A DNA stretch of 64,000 nt from the NCBI RefSeq assembly GCF_020447205.1, contig NZ_JAJAEL010000008.1:103640-167639 (forward strand). Direction: 5' to 3'. This document shows positions 18,231-28,179 of the stretch, in pieces. A program made the translations under genes and the position numbers. The stretch is from Thalassolituus alkanivorans. Lineage in GTDB: Bacteria; Pseudomonadota; Gammaproteobacteria; Pseudomonadales; Oceanobacteraceae. The notes below the pieces were generated by a model, which was given only the letters and a program-made list of their open reading frames with translations, was not told the origin of the DNA and made no database searches. Positions within the stretch are counted from its first letter, which is position 1, and each line of letters opens with the position of its first letter.

Positions 18231-18566
18231 TCAGGATACCTTGCGTACCGTTTCCTGGTTATCGTTAATGGTGTCCTGATAGGCACTGGTGGTGAGTGTC
18301 AGACGCTGCCCCTGATTCAGATGTGTTGTGCAGGCGACACGCAGTAAGGAAGTAAAGTTACCGGTTTCGCCACGGCGCTCCAGTACTTCACGATAGATAC
18401 GGGTAATAAAAGTACCCAGTGTCAGCCCAGCATCGGCAGCGATCTGCTCCAGCAATTGCCAGAAGACAGCCTCCAGACGAATACTGGTGACGACGCCATC
18501 GATACGGATGGAACGGGTCTTCAGTTCAAACAGTTCCGGTTCGGCACCTGAATAAATTTCACACAT
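18231..18566 (-). CDS. Ribbon-helix-helix domain protein
   Basis: The start at 18566 (MCEIYSGAEPELFE) has AGGAAG just upstream and gives 111 residues. The region TRSIRIDGVVTSIRLEAVFWQLLEQIAADAGLTL... fits the RHH-type pattern of a short strand (SIRLE) followed by two helices (FWQLLEQIAADAG and LGTFITRIYREVLER). Related small RHH_4-type proteins are putative DNA-binding regulators, in some cases acting on aryl-sulfate or metabolic genes. It is convergent with the solute-binding protein, stop codons 12 bases apart. Target unknown. Confidence 0.75.
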   Translation of the reverse strand: MCEIYSGAEPELFELKTRSIRIDGVVTSIRLEAVFWQLLEQIAADAGLTLGTFITRIYREVLERRGETGNFTSLLRVACTTHLNQGQRLTLTTSAYQDTINDNQETVRKVS

Positions 18567-18676
18567 GGAAAGCTTCCTGAGGCAATCAGTCCGGTGCCCA
18601 TTATGTCGCGCAAAGGAAAGTGATTGCACCCTCCTTTACGCGCAGTCAGCATCATGCCGATTCTGACAGGTACTGA

Positions 18677-19237
<561 letters not shown>

Positions 19238-19332
19238 GAGCGCTGCTCCGTATTGTTGTTGTGGAACAGCGAGTCTGGCGGATTGTAAGGAATGTTGGGT
19301 AACAGCGGATTACTACAGCAGCAAGTGAGTGA

Positions 19333-19932
19333 TCAGAGACGCCCTTTGCTGAACTGTTCGCGCGCGGCCTGTTTTTTCCGTTCGCTTTTACGCAGCAGTA
19401 CGTAAAAGGCTCCGGCGCCGCCGTGATGGGGTTGCGCGGTGTGGTAGGCCTGAACTTCGTCCAGCTCCTCCAGCCAGTGCACCAGATAGCTTTTTAATAC
19501 CGCCGGGTCGTTGATATTGCGGTCACCCTTGCCGGGCAGTACCAGCACACTGCGGATATCGTGCGCCATACAATCCTGAATAAAACGGTACAGCTCGCGC
19601 CGTGCTTCATCGATGGTGCGACGGTGAAGGTCGAGGCGGGCTTCGGTTTCATATTTACCCAGCCGCAGTTTGCGGAATACCCCATCCTGAATACCGGGAC
19701 GTTTATAGCCGATGACATCGTGCGGACCGACGCGCTTGACCTCGCTGGTCTGCAGGCGGTTACCATCCTGTTCTTCGGGCTGTTGCTGTGCCGCCTGACG
19801 GCGTGCCGCAGCACTGACCTGTGACGTCTCAGCCTTGCGCAGCTCGACCCGCTCTTTTGTTTGCAGTGGCTTAACGCCCTGCATTTCCTGCAGGAACAGC
19901 TGCTCTTCGGGATCGTTGTTGGTATCGCTCAT
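19333..19932 (-). CDS. Smr/MutS2 C-terminal-domain protein (YdaL/SmrA-like)
   Basis: A 199-residue protein starting at 19932 (MSDTNNDPEEQLFLQEM). An N-terminal charged linker with QxxLF-type helix leads into an Smr domain at about 105-190: LDLHRRTIDEARRELYRFI, then LVLPGKGDRN and HHGGAGAFYVLLRK. Smr domains are RNA/DNA endonucleases; SmrB in E. coli cleaves mRNA on collided ribosomes. The usual HGKG motif reads PGKG here, so the conserved His is missing, while LDLH and GGAGA are intact. Not in an obvious operon. Confidence 0.88.
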   Translation of the reverse strand: MSDTNNDPEEQLFLQEMQGVKPLQTKERVELRKAETSQVSAAARRQAAQQQPEEQDGNRLQTSEVKRVGPHDVIGYKRPGIQDGVFRKLRLGKYETEARLDLHRRTIDEARRELYRFIQDCMAHDIRSVLVLPGKGDRNINDPAVLKSYLVHWLEELDEVQAYHTAQPHHGGAGAFYVLLRKSERKKQAAREQFSKGRL

Positions 19933-20068
19933 GGTCTTCGTCGTACAGCAGAAATGCCCTATGATAACGAACATTCACGCCGTCCGTCTCGCGCCTGATA
20001 AGGGATTATATCCATGGTTTTCCTGTGACAATTCTTTGCAATGGCGGACACAACTTTGTGTGGCAATC

Positions 20069-20089
20069 CGTACACTGATAAGCGTACAC
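20069..20089 (+). promoter_or_regulatory. Direct repeat upstream of Spy-like gene
   Basis: CGTACAC occurs at 20069-20075 and again at 20083-20089, a 14-base period, 30 bases before the Spy/CpxP-like start. Tandem half-sites of this kind often bind response-regulator dimers. It is not an exact CpxR box (GTAAA repeats), so the assignment is tentative. Confidence 0.3.
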
Positions 20090-20118
20090 ATTGCCTGGCA
20101 TCGCCAGAGGACCGAATG

Positions 20119-20742
20119 ATGAAACAGACCCTAATCAAGGCCGTTGGTGCCGCCTGTACTTTGCTGCTGGCCAGTCAGGCGCTGGCCTTTGGTGGCAAGC
20201 ACCGCGAAATAGACTGGGACGATGAGCTGGAACTGAGCGATGCCCAGGAAGAGCGCATCGACGAAATTGAAGACAGCTACGAAAGTAAATTCCGCGAGTT
20301 GCGTAAGGCCGACACGCCCCGCAGTGAGAACCGCGCCAAAGCACACGAACTGATGCAGGCGATGCGCGCTGAAATCCAACAGGTGCTGACCCCCGAACAG
20401 CGTGAGCAGGCGCAGAGCTTAATGCGCGAGCAGCACGCCAAAATGCAGAAAAAACACGCTAAAGAACTGGCCCGTAAACTGGATCTGAGCGATGAACAGA
20501 AAGATACTTTGCTGAAAGGCGTTAAAGAGCAGAAAGACAACTACCAGTGGCCGCTGGATCAGCCTCAGCGTGAAGCGGCGCGCCAGCATTTTGAACAACT
20601 GGTGCAAAGTGTGCTGACTGCCGAACAGCAGGAAAAATGGACGGCATTGAAAGAGAAGCAGATGCGCAAATGGCATCACCCGGATGAAGACGGCCTGGAT
20701 GGCCATCATGGTCACCGTAAAGATAAAGACTGCGATAAATAA
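20119..20742 (+). CDS. Spy/CpxP-like periplasmic protein
   Basis: The product starts MKQTLIKAVGAACTLLLASQALA, a signal peptide, with GAGG 8 bases before the ATG at 20119 (another ATG lies one codon upstream). The mature, strongly charged helical protein of about 185 residues carries repeated LTxxQ-type segments (LSDAQEERIDEIED, LTPEQREQAQSL, LTAEQQEKW), as in the Spy, CpxP and ZraP family of periplasmic chaperones and stress sensors. The C terminus is His/Asp-rich (HHPDEDGLDGHHGHRKDKD), suggesting metal binding. It ends at a strong bidirectional terminator. Confidence 0.8.
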   Translation: MKQTLIKAVGAACTLLLASQALAFGGKHREIDWDDELELSDAQEERIDEIEDSYESKFRELRKADTPRSENRAKAHELMQAMRAEIQQVLTPEQREQAQSLMREQHAKMQKKHAKELARKLDLSDEQKDTLLKGVKEQKDNYQWPLDQPQREAARQHFEQLVQSVLTAEQQEKWTALKEKQMRKWHHPDEDGLDGHHGHRKDKDCDK

Positions 20743-20760
20743 TCCGGTTTTATCGGATAC

Positions 20761-20790
20761 AAAAAGCCCGCGTAATAACGCGGGCTTTTT
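20761..20790. terminator. Bidirectional rho-independent terminator
   Basis: AAAAAGCCCGCGT (20761-20773) pairs with ACGCGGGCTTTTT (20778-20790) around a 4-base loop, giving T tracts on both strands. It lies between the convergent Spy-like and DUF481 genes and serves both. Confidence 0.93.
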
Positions 20791-20817
20791 GTTATCTGCG
20801 GTGGCAGAACAATCCGA

Positions 20818-21576
20818 TCAGAAGCTGTACACCAGAGTAACGCCAAACTCGGTATCGGTGTTTTCGCTTTCTGCCGGCACCTTATCAACGTACTTCACTT
20901 TATAGGTCAGCTTGGTGGCCAGGCTGCCGTTGATCTGACTTTTCAGACCGGTTTCTGATTTATAGATACTGTTGCTTTCGCCCAGTTCGGCACTGAATTC
21001 TTCAATAAACTCGACGCCTTTCTGAATGGTCCAGTGATATCTGGCAACCAGACGGGCGATAACTTCTTCATTGATCTCATCTGTTTCTTTCAGCTTGTCG
21101 CGACGGTAACCGGGACCGGCTTCAAGGTCGAGTTCCATATTCTGTTCATGGATGGCGCGGTAACCGTAACCGGCGGATAACGTGGCCTGATACTCAAAGC
21201 CGCTGAAGCGGTCACGTTCTTCGTCACCGACGATGGCGAGGTAAGAATGCTCACTGAAGTTACGGTCAAACTGAACGGTGCCGCGGTACTTTTCTTTTGA
21301 AGTAACGCCATCTTCTTTACTGGTCAGGGCATCCAGTTTGAGGCTGGAATCCCAGAGTTCACCATCGCGTTTAACAGCAAATTTACCGTTAATGCTGGAG
21401 GTATCGGTATTACCTGAGGTGCGGATGGTGCCCAGTTCGGCAGACCCACCCCAGATCGGGAATTCCGGTGCTGCGGCAGCGTCTGCAGCAACGGCTTCTT
21501 CGGCGCTGGTCTGCATGGCGGACAGCAACAACGGCAATACGGCGAATGATGAAACAATCAGGGCTTGGCGACGCAT
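20818..21576 (-). CDS. DUF481 outer-membrane beta-barrel protein (YdiY-like)
   Basis: Start at 21576 (MRRQALIVSSFAV) with AGAGGA upstream gives 252 residues; an earlier TTG frame is not needed. A signal peptide ends near TSAEEA. The mature part has alternating strands (SAELGTIRTSGNTDTSSINGK, GYGYRAIHEQNMELDLEAG, FGVTLVYSF) typical of DUF481 proteins such as E. coli YdiY, and ends in Phe as outer-membrane barrels do. The DUF481 family usually forms small salt- or acid-responsive barrels; function here is unknown. Confidence 0.88.
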   Translation of the reverse strand: MRRQALIVSSFAVLPLLLSAMQTSAEEAVAADAAAAPEFPIWGGSAELGTIRTSGNTDTSSINGKFAVKRDGELWDSSLKLDALTSKEDGVTSKEKYRGTVQFDRNFSEHSYLAIVGDEERDRFSGFEYQATLSAGYGYRAIHEQNMELDLEAGPGYRRDKLKETDEINEEVIARLVARYHWTIQKGVEFIEEFSAELGESNSIYKSETGLKSQINGSLATKLTYKVKYVDKVPAESENTDTEFGVTLVYSF

Positions 21577-21755
21577 AGCATCCTCTCTGCGCAAAAAAAC
21601 TTGCCGGCAGGTTAGCGACAGGGGGGGATCTGTGCAAGGGCAGGACGGGATAAAGGCCCGGCTGGCGGAACAGTGCGTAGCACAAAGCCAGCCTGTGCTT
21701 GTGCGGTTTTAGTGTAGAGTGTGCGCAGAAAAACAATACGCATAAGGATGCCAGT

Positions 21756-23090
21756 GTGCGCCAAGCCATTCTCAGCGGCCCGGTTAACCGGACACTCTAC
21801 AGCCTGACTCAGCCGATGGTGCTGGGCATTATGGCGGTCTTCTTTTTCAATATGGTCGATACCTGGTTTATCAGCCTGCTCGGCACCGAAAGTCTGGCAG
21901 CCGTGGGCTTTGCTATGCCGGTCACCATGCTGGTGATGAATCTGGCGATTGGTCTGGGCATTGCCATGTCCGCTTTAATTGCGCGCGCGGTGGGCGCTGA
22001 TGACAACCTGCAGGCACAGCGTGCTGCGATGGCGGGCTTGCTGCTCAGTTTATTGCTGGGCGTGGTGATTGCCGTGGCGGGTTGGCTGAGCAATGACGCC
22101 CTGTTCCGTTTGCTGGGGGCCGGTGATGAGCTGTTGCCGGAAATCCGCCGCTTTATGGTGTTCTGGTGGCCCGGCGCCATCGTACTGCTGCTGATGATGA
22201 TGCAGAACAGTGCCATGCGGGCAACCGGTAATACCAAACTGCCATCGCAGATGATGATGGTGGCTGCGGTGCTGAATGCGTTACTTGATCCGCTGCTGAT
22301 TTTTGGCTGGGGGCCATTGCCGGGAATGGGCATCGGTGGCGCGGCGCTGGCCAGTGCGCTGTGCTGGATTCTGGTGCTGCTGGTGATTATGACCCGCCAG
22401 CGCCGTGAAGGTTATATCAGCCGTCATGGCATGGGCTGGCACGATGTGCGGGTCTTGTGGAAACGAATGCTGCAGCTGGGTGTTCCGGCGATGGTCACCA
22501 ATATGATGGTGCCGGTGGCCGGTGCCATTCTGCTGGTGATGGTAGCGCCGCTGGGGCCGGAAGCCGTGGCTGGCTTTGGTGTCGGCATGCGTCTGGAGCC
22601 ATTCGCTATCGTGGTCATTCTGGCACTGACTTCAACCTTACCGGTGTTTGTTGCGCAGAATCATGCCGCCGCTCAGTACGACCGTATCTGGCAGGCGTTG
22701 TACAGCAGCTTCCGTTTTCTGGCCTTGTGGCAGGGAGCGGTGTGTTTGATTTTCTGGGTTACGGGTCATTGGCTGGCGCAGCTGTTTTCCGCTGATCCGG
22801 CGGTGCAGCAGAGTATCGTCGAGTACGTACGCTGGCTGCCGCTGGGCTATGCCGGTATGGGGATTGTGCTGTGTGTGAATTCTGCGCTGAACTCCCTGCA
22901 GCGTACCCAGACTTCGATGGTGATTAACTTTGTCCGCCTGTTTGCCTTTTATGTGCCCGGCGCCTTTATTGGTGCAGAGCTGGGTGGCTATCCGGGCCTG
23001 CTGATCGGCGCGGCGGCAGGTAATCTGCTGATGGGTGGATTGTTGCTGTGGCGGGTGCGGCATTATCAGCTGCAGTCGGCCGCTGTCTGA
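21756..23090 (+). CDS. MATE family efflux transporter
   Basis: A 444-residue inner-membrane Na+ or H+ antiporter of the MATE family. The start is taken as GTG at 21756, seven bases after AAGGA, because the earlier frame start at 21699 lacks a site and adds unlike residues. The protein has about 12 hydrophobic helices in two related halves. Family motifs include SLTQPMVLGIMAVFFFNMVDTWFISLLG at the N terminus (about 12-39) and GFGVGMRLEPFAIV in the second half. Substrate unknown. The gene stands alone, divergent from DUF481. Confidence 0.93.
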   Translation: MRQAILSGPVNRTLYSLTQPMVLGIMAVFFFNMVDTWFISLLGTESLAAVGFAMPVTMLVMNLAIGLGIAMSALIARAVGADDNLQAQRAAMAGLLLSLLLGVVIAVAGWLSNDALFRLLGAGDELLPEIRRFMVFWWPGAIVLLLMMMQNSAMRATGNTKLPSQMMMVAAVLNALLDPLLIFGWGPLPGMGIGGAALASALCWILVLLVIMTRQRREGYISRHGMGWHDVRVLWKRMLQLGVPAMVTNMMVPVAGAILLVMVAPLGPEAVAGFGVGMRLEPFAIVVILALTSTLPVFVAQNHAAAQYDRIWQALYSSFRFLALWQGAVCLIFWVTGHWLAQLFSADPAVQQSIVEYVRWLPLGYAGMGIVLCVNSALNSLQRTQTSMVINFVRLFAFYVPGAFIGAELGGYPGLLIGAAAGNLLMGGLLLWRVRHYQLQSAAV

Positions 23091-23257
23091 GGCCTGTTTA
23101 ATCCGTGTGACCCGGCCTGATGTAATGACAGGCAAGCGCCGCTGGTTTATGCCTCTTTAAGGGGGCTGGTCACACCAAGCTGTCGTATCTGGTCTAATCA
23201 GGCGTGTTTACGGCTGCTAATCTGAAGGAACCCTATTTTCCTTCAGGAGTCCCCCTC

Positions 23258-25168
23258 ATGACCATTCGCCAGAAATTGCTGCTCAGTATGGGCGGTGCTC
23301 TGCTGCTGAGTGTGGCGCTGGTCGTCAGCATTGGCATCTGGCAAAGCCGCCAGCAGCTGGAGACCTATTGGCTGGGTTCTGCCCTGCCGGCGAACATCCG
23401 GGCCATTGCCCAGGAAATCGAAAAAGACCTGACCGCCGCTATTACCTCCTCTGAACTGATTGCCGATAACGCGCTGATGCAAAACTGGATTGAGCGTGGT
23501 GAGCCGCAGGAGGAATGGCCGCTGAATCAGGAATTTCTTGAAGCCATTGCCCGCCGGCAAAAGGCTGACAGTGCTCACTTTGTATCGGCTCTGAGCCGCA
23601 ACTACTACACCCAGAAAGGCATCAGCCGTAAGGTTACCGCAGCAAACGACGGCTGGTTTTTTGGCTTTCTCGATAAGGGCCTGAAACGCGCCCTGCAGCT
23701 GGATGTGGATAAAACCAGCGGCAAACCCACCTTATTTATTAATGTCCGCATCGAACGTAATGGTAAAGCGCTGGGCATCAGTGGTTTAGGCATCGGTCTG
23801 CAGGAAATGGCCGAACGCATCCGTCAATTCCGTTTTGCTGAAACCGGCATCGTTTATCTGACTGACAATAGCGGCAATATACTGATTCACCCGGATCTGA
23901 AGTTATCCGGTGTGCCACTGGCACAGCATATGCCGGCGCTTAACGCTCAGCAGTTGCTGGCAGCGACGGCCGGTGATCTGGTGGAATTTGAGCGGGATGG
24001 TAAACCGATCATTGCATCTGCCATGCAGCTGGATGAGGTGGACTGGCATCTGGTGGTGGAGGTCCCGCGCGGGGAAATCTACGGCGTGCTGCGCAAGTCT
24101 ACGTTGTTATCGCTGGGCGTAGGAATCGTGACGGCACTGGTCTTTCTTGGTCTGATTGCGCTCCTTGCTGACCGGATGACACTGCCGTTACGCCGTATTA
24201 CCCAGGCTCTGATCAGCATAGGCCAGGGCGGTGGCGACCTGACCCAGACCCTTAAGGTCGAAAGTAACGATGAACTTGGCCAGCTGGCGCGTGGCTTTAA
24301 CGACTTTATGGAATCACAGCGGCAGATGATTCGCGGCATCCTCGATACCGCTGAGCAGGTAAAAACCTATACCGAACAGATTGAAGAAGTGGTGACCACC
24401 AATCACAGCTGGGCGTCTGAACAGAGCAAACTGACCGACTCGGTTGCGACCGCAATTTACGAAATGGAAGCAACGGTGCAGGAAGTGGCGCGTAACGCCA
24501 CGGAAACGGCAACCAAACTGGAAAGTGTCGGTACCGACGCCGGCCGTATCCGCGGTGATATGGAGCGCTCGGAAAGTCAGGTAAACAGCATGTCGGCGGA
24601 CATCCGTGAATCAGCCGATGCCATTGGTCAGCTGGCGCAGCAGGTCAGCGATATCGGCCAGGTGATTCAGGTGATCAGCGCGATTTCCGAGCAGACCAAC
24701 CTGCTGGCACTGAACGCCGCCATTGAGGCGGCGCGCGCCGGTGAGCATGGCCGTGGCTTTGCCGTGGTGGCTGATGAGGTGCGTAATCTGGCCCGCCGTA
24801 CCCAGGAATCGACCAGCGAAATCGAAGCCATCATTGAGCGCCTGCAGCAGGGGTCGCAGCGAGCCGTTAAAGCCATGGAAGCCGGTGAAGGTGCGACCGC
24901 AGAAACGGTATCGGCAGCCAAACGCATGGGCGAAGCGCTGACCAGCATCAGCGAAAACGTCAGTGATGTGGTGGGCCTCAGCCATCAGGTGGCAACAGCC
25001 ACGGAAGAACAAAGCTCAGTAACCGAAGACATCAGCCGCAATGTGCAGAACATTGCTGAACTGAGCAGCCGCTCCAGTGACGGTCTGACCATGTGTCAGC
25101 AGGAAGTACAGGAGCTGGCCAAGCTGGCTCAGCAGCTGGCCAAACAGATGATGCAGTTCCGCCTGTAG
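23258..25168 (+). CDS. Methyl-accepting chemotaxis protein
   Basis: A 636-residue transmembrane chemoreceptor starting at 23258 with CAGGAG upstream. TM1 spans about 7-27, followed by a roughly 250-residue periplasmic double-Cache-like sensor ([50 protein letters not shown]). TM2 is at about 282-304, then a HAMP domain ([16 protein letters not shown]...LARGFNDFM). The cytoplasmic signalling tip at about 475-515 contains [19 protein letters not shown] and [13 protein letters not shown]. It lacks a C-terminal CheR-docking pentapeptide. The sensor resembles those for amino acids or organic acids; ligand unknown. No che genes are adjacent. Confidence 0.94.
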   Translation: MTIRQKLLLSMGGALLLSVALVVSIGIWQSRQQLETYWLGSALPANIRAIAQEIEKDLTAAITSSELIADNALMQNWIERGEPQEEWPLNQEFLEAIARRQKADSAHFVSALSRNYYTQKGISRKVTAANDGWFFGFLDKGLKRALQLDVDKTSGKPTLFINVRIERNGKALGISGLGIGLQEMAERIRQFRFAETGIVYLTDNSGNILIHPDLKLSGVPLAQHMPALNAQQLLAATAGDLVEFERDGKPIIASAMQLDEVDWHLVVEVPRGEIYGVLRKSTLLSLGVGIVTALVFLGLIALLADRMTLPLRRITQALISIGQGGGDLTQTLKVESNDELGQLARGFNDFMESQRQMIRGILDTAEQVKTYTEQIEEVVTTNHSWASEQSKLTDSVATAIYEMEATVQEVARNATETATKLESVGTDAGRIRGDMERSESQVNSMSADIRESADAIGQLAQQVSDIGQVIQVISAISEQTNLLALNAAIEAARAGEHGRGFAVVADEVRNLARRTQESTSEIEAIIERLQQGSQRAVKAMEAGEGATAETVSAAKRMGEALTSISENVSDVVGLSHQVATATEEQSSVTEDISRNVQNIAELSSRSSDGLTMCQQEVQELAKLAQQLAKQMMQFRL

Positions 25169-25187
25169 CTGGACGCTGCGTTGTTTT

Positions 25188-25214
25188 ACGGCAGCCGCGT
25201 CCTGTGGCTGCCGT
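25188..25214 (+). terminator. Terminator-like hairpin after chemoreceptor gene
   Basis: ACGGCAGCC (25188-25196) pairs with GGCTGCCGT (25206-25214). Only a weak T-rich tail follows (GCAATTTCC). Confidence 0.5.
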
Positions 25215-25369
25215 GCAATTTCCATTAATCCAGAGCGAATAGCAGGTTATTCAGAGGTTTCTCAGGGCCTGTTTAATGAGTGTTGACAGGCCCTTAGCAT
25301 CTTTGCCCCTTAATTTTGTCATGCAGACAGGGTAGAAAGAGCACTTCCTGTGGTTCTGGAGCATGAGGC

Positions 25370-26443
25370 ATGAAGCCCGCTTTAAAAATCTTTGCCGGTC
25401 ACGAAGCGCTGGCGCATATCCGCGCCAATGGTTTGCAGTCATCCGATATCGAAATGATGCTGGGTGCTTCCGGCGGCCCCAAATGGTTATCGCTGGCGGC
25501 GATGGATCGTTACCTGCTGAGTGAATGGGTGCGCGGGCGCCAGCAGCCTTTGCATGTACTGGGTACCTCAGCCGGTGCCTGGCGTATGGCCTGTTATGCG
25601 CAGAACGATCCGCTCGCGGCCCATGCGCGTCTGCAGGAGGCCTATATCAGCCAGCAATACGCCTCGGCCAAACCGACAGCACAGGAAGTGGCAGCGGTTT
25701 GTCGCCATATTCTGGATGTGATTCTTGGCGAAACCGGTACGCAGGAGATCATCAATAACCCGGTGGTGCGTTATCACACGCTGGTGGCGCGCTGCCGTGG
25801 TCTGGCCGGAGCGGATCATAAGGTACCGCAAACGCTGGGGCTGGCTGGCGCCATGACCGCCAACCTGTTCGCCCGCAGTGCCATGCGCCCGTGGATTGAG
25901 CGGGTGGTGTTTCATCATCCGCAGCGTGCGCCGATTGATCATTACCCGCATCTGCCGGCGCGCCATGTGACCTTAACCGAAGATAATCTGCAGCCGGCGA
26001 TTCTCGCCAGTGGCGCGATTCCGCTGGTGATTGCCGGAGTACGTAATATTCCCGGTGCACCGCGCGGTACTTACCGTGATGGCGGTATCACCGACTATCA
26101 GTTTGATTTACCGGTGCTGCCGGAGAAGGGCTTTGTGCTTTATCCGCACTATTTTGCCAAAGCCCCGAAAGGCGGCTGGTTTGATAAGAAGCTGCGCTGG
26201 CGCACGGCCTCGCGGGAGAATTATCGCCGCACGATCATTATTGCGCCGTCCTGGGAGTTTGCAGCGACGCTGCCCGGTGGGCGCATTCCTGACCTTGATG
26301 ATTTTTACGATTACCCGGATTACGGCGAGCGCCGCCGGCGCTGGGATATCGCACTGGCAGCCTGTGAGCGGTTGGGAGATGAGCTGGCCGATATTGATCA
26401 GCAGCAGCGCTGGGCGGAAGTGGCAGAACCTCTGCCCTGGTGA
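25370..26443 (+). CDS. Patatin-like phospholipase family protein
   Basis: The 357-residue cytoplasmic protein carries the patatin catalytic arrangement: the glycine-rich oxyanion loop GASGGPKW (32-39), the nucleophile elbow GTSAG (65-69, S67) and the dyad Asp in DGG (237-239). Patatins hydrolyse acyl esters of lipids. No signal peptide or membrane segment is visible. The divergence from ExoU-like patatins and the YPHYFAKAPKGGWFDKK segment suggest a separate bacterial subfamily of unknown substrate. It ends convergently with the TonB-type fusion gene, with an inverted repeat between them. Confidence 0.88.
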   Translation: MKPALKIFAGHEALAHIRANGLQSSDIEMMLGASGGPKWLSLAAMDRYLLSEWVRGRQQPLHVLGTSAGAWRMACYAQNDPLAAHARLQEAYISQQYASAKPTAQEVAAVCRHILDVILGETGTQEIINNPVVRYHTLVARCRGLAGADHKVPQTLGLAGAMTANLFARSAMRPWIERVVFHHPQRAPIDHYPHLPARHVTLTEDNLQPAILASGAIPLVIAGVRNIPGAPRGTYRDGGITDYQFDLPVLPEKGFVLYPHYFAKAPKGGWFDKKLRWRTASRENYRRTIIIAPSWEFAATLPGGRIPDLDDFYDYPDYGERRRRWDIALAACERLGDELADIDQQQRWAEVAEPLPW

Positions 26444-26453
26444 GGTCGCTGGT

Positions 26454-26487
26454 GCCATACCAGTCTGTGCTAACAGACTGGTATGGC
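26454..26487. terminator. Perfect hairpin between convergent genes
   Basis: GCCATACCAGTCTGT (26454-26468) pairs with its complement at 26473-26487 around GCTA, a perfect 15-base-pair stem. There is no T tract on either side, so it may protect or stop transcripts by structure alone. Confidence 0.6.
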
Positions 26488-26496
26488 GGGCATATC

Positions 26497-28089
26497 TCAG
26501 AGTTTGAAGTCGTGGCTGACTTTAAGCTTCAGGCTGCTGTCGCTGAGTTCTGCAGGCAGCGGCGGGAAAGGAGCGTTCTGTTTGACGGCGTTGATTAATG
26601 CCTGAGTCAGTTCGCGGTGACGGTTGTTGCTGAGTTCTTTAATCTCGCCCAGTTTACCGTCGCGCAGAATTTCCACCTGTAATTCCACCAGACCTTTTTT
26701 CTTCAGAATCTGAGCCGCTTTCGGATATTCAACCGCACTCAGAATACGCTCACGCTGCACATCTTCGTAACTCTGACGCAGTTGTCCCTGTTGTGCCGGC
26801 GGCGCTTTTTTCACCTGCAGTGATTTGGGCGGCTGTGGCATCGCCATGGTTGGCTGTTCTGCCCCCTGCAGCGAGAAGCGGTAACTCACACTGAGCGGCC
26901 ACTGCTGGCCTTCGAGATCGTCGTTGATACTGATCTTGCTGGCCGCACTCTGCACCGCACGCTGTACTTCGCTGACTAACAGCTTGGCGACACTGTCATC
27001 ACGCGCGCGCAGGTTGAAGGTTTCACCGGCCCGGTTCAGCTCCAGATCCATTTCCACCAGACCTTCCTGGGCAAACTGTTTGGCCCAGGCCGGGTAGCTG
27101 ACTTCGGCTTCCAGCTGGCGCTGTAACTGCCATTGCAGTTGCTGCAGGTAGTAGTCCTGTTCGGCGGCGAGAATGTCGGCGCTTTTCGCGGTGCTTTTAC
27201 TGTTGCTGGCTTTGCTGCTGGCGGGTTTCTGCGCTTTGGCTAAACGCTCTGCCTGAGCCTTGATGGCGGTAGCCTGGGCCTGACGCAGCTGCTCGGCGCG
27301 TTGCTTGGCCAGCTTCTCGGCGGCTTCACGTGCGGCGCGTTCTTCGGCCAGACGGCGGGCTTCAGCCTCGCGCTGTTTTCTGGCTTCCTGTTCGGCTTTT
27401 TCGGCTTCCAGTTCTGCAGCCCTTGCCTGTTGCTGCTGGCGTTCCTGTTCGGCTTGCTGAGCAGCGCGCTCGGCGTTGAGCCAGCCGGAATACAGCTGGT
27501 TGCGTGCGGCCGGGATTTCATGGGTCAGCAGCAGACGACGGTTTTGTTCGGCAGCGGCGGAGGTGTCCTGCTGCAGGATATGCTGGCGGAACTCGCGCGA
27601 TGGCGGCAGTTTGCCGATCCAGGTATTGAGCAGGTAGTTAAACAGTTCGACGCCGCTGCTCTCGATCACCAGTTCGCGGTTAAGCAGAACGCGGGTGTTG
27701 CCGCCGGGCTGATAATCGACACGGATTTCGTCATCGCGGTGCAGGTCGTCACGCGGAAACTGGGTAAATTCCATCACCGCCTGCTGTACCTGAGTATCGG
27801 CGCTGAGGTTATCGTTATTGATGGAGATATTGTTCTGCCACTGCTGTGCCCATTTACGTGGCGACCAGCGTTCGGTACTGACAATCAGCTGCATGCGTTT
27901 GGCAGTGTCAGGCGAGAGGATGGCGTCCGGGTCCTGTTCCGGAGCGGGCAGATAAAGACCGGCAACATAGTATTCGCGGGTCAGGTAGTAATAGGAAGCG
28001 CTGCCGTTGAGTACCAGTTCTGCGGCCTGTAACTGAGAGAACGGCAGGGTTCCGGTCAGTAAAGCGATCATCAGAAATGCTCGGATCAT
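26497..28089 (-). CDS. Chalcone isomerase-like / coiled-coil / tandem TonB C-terminal domain protein
   Basis: A 530-residue secreted protein. After a signal peptide (MIRAFLMIALLTGTLPFSQLQA) comes a chalcone-isomerase-like domain at about 23-180 (LVLNGSASYYYLTREYYVAGLYLPAP...AKRMQLIVSTERWS...LFNYLLNTWIGKLPPSREF). A long charged Ala/Glu/Gln coiled coil at about 205-295 is TolA-like. Two regions resembling TonB/TolA C-terminal domains follow at about 335-420 (SYPAWAKQFAQEGLVEMDLEL) and 450-530 (EYPKAAQILKKKGLVELQVEI). It has no transmembrane anchor apart from the signal. It may act in the periplasm in envelope energisation or scaffolding, but its role is unknown. Confidence 0.75.
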   Translation of the reverse strand: MIRAFLMIALLTGTLPFSQLQAAELVLNGSASYYYLTREYYVAGLYLPAPEQDPDAILSPDTAKRMQLIVSTERWSPRKWAQQWQNNISINNDNLSADTQVQQAVMEFTQFPRDDLHRDDEIRVDYQPGGNTRVLLNRELVIESSGVELFNYLLNTWIGKLPPSREFRQHILQQDTSAAAEQNRRLLLTHEIPAARNQLYSGWLNAERAAQQAEQERQQQQARAAELEAEKAEQEARKQREAEARRLAEERAAREAAEKLAKQRAEQLRQAQATAIKAQAERLAKAQKPASSKASNSKSTAKSADILAAEQDYYLQQLQWQLQRQLEAEVSYPAWAKQFAQEGLVEMDLELNRAGETFNLRARDDSVAKLLVSEVQRAVQSAASKISINDDLEGQQWPLSVSYRFSLQGAEQPTMAMPQPPKSLQVKKAPPAQQGQLRQSYEDVQRERILSAVEYPKAAQILKKKGLVELQVEILRDGKLGEIKELSNNRHRELTQALINAVKQNAPFPPLPAELSDSSLKLKVSHDFKL

Positions 28090-28144
28090 GTATTCGCATC
28101 CTTGTTGAAATTAGGCGGGCAAGAATAAGACGAGTTGTGCTTAC

Positions 28145-28175
28145 AAAAAAGCCCCGGACGCATGCGTCCGGGGCC
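28145..28175 (-). terminator. Rho-independent terminator of the porin/PstS-like operon
   Basis: A perfect 24-base palindrome GCCCCGGACGCATGCGTCCGGGGC (28151-28174 by position; stem 10-12 pairs) is followed on the minus strand by a run of six T (28145-28150). Confidence 0.93.
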
Positions 28176-28179
28176 AGTG

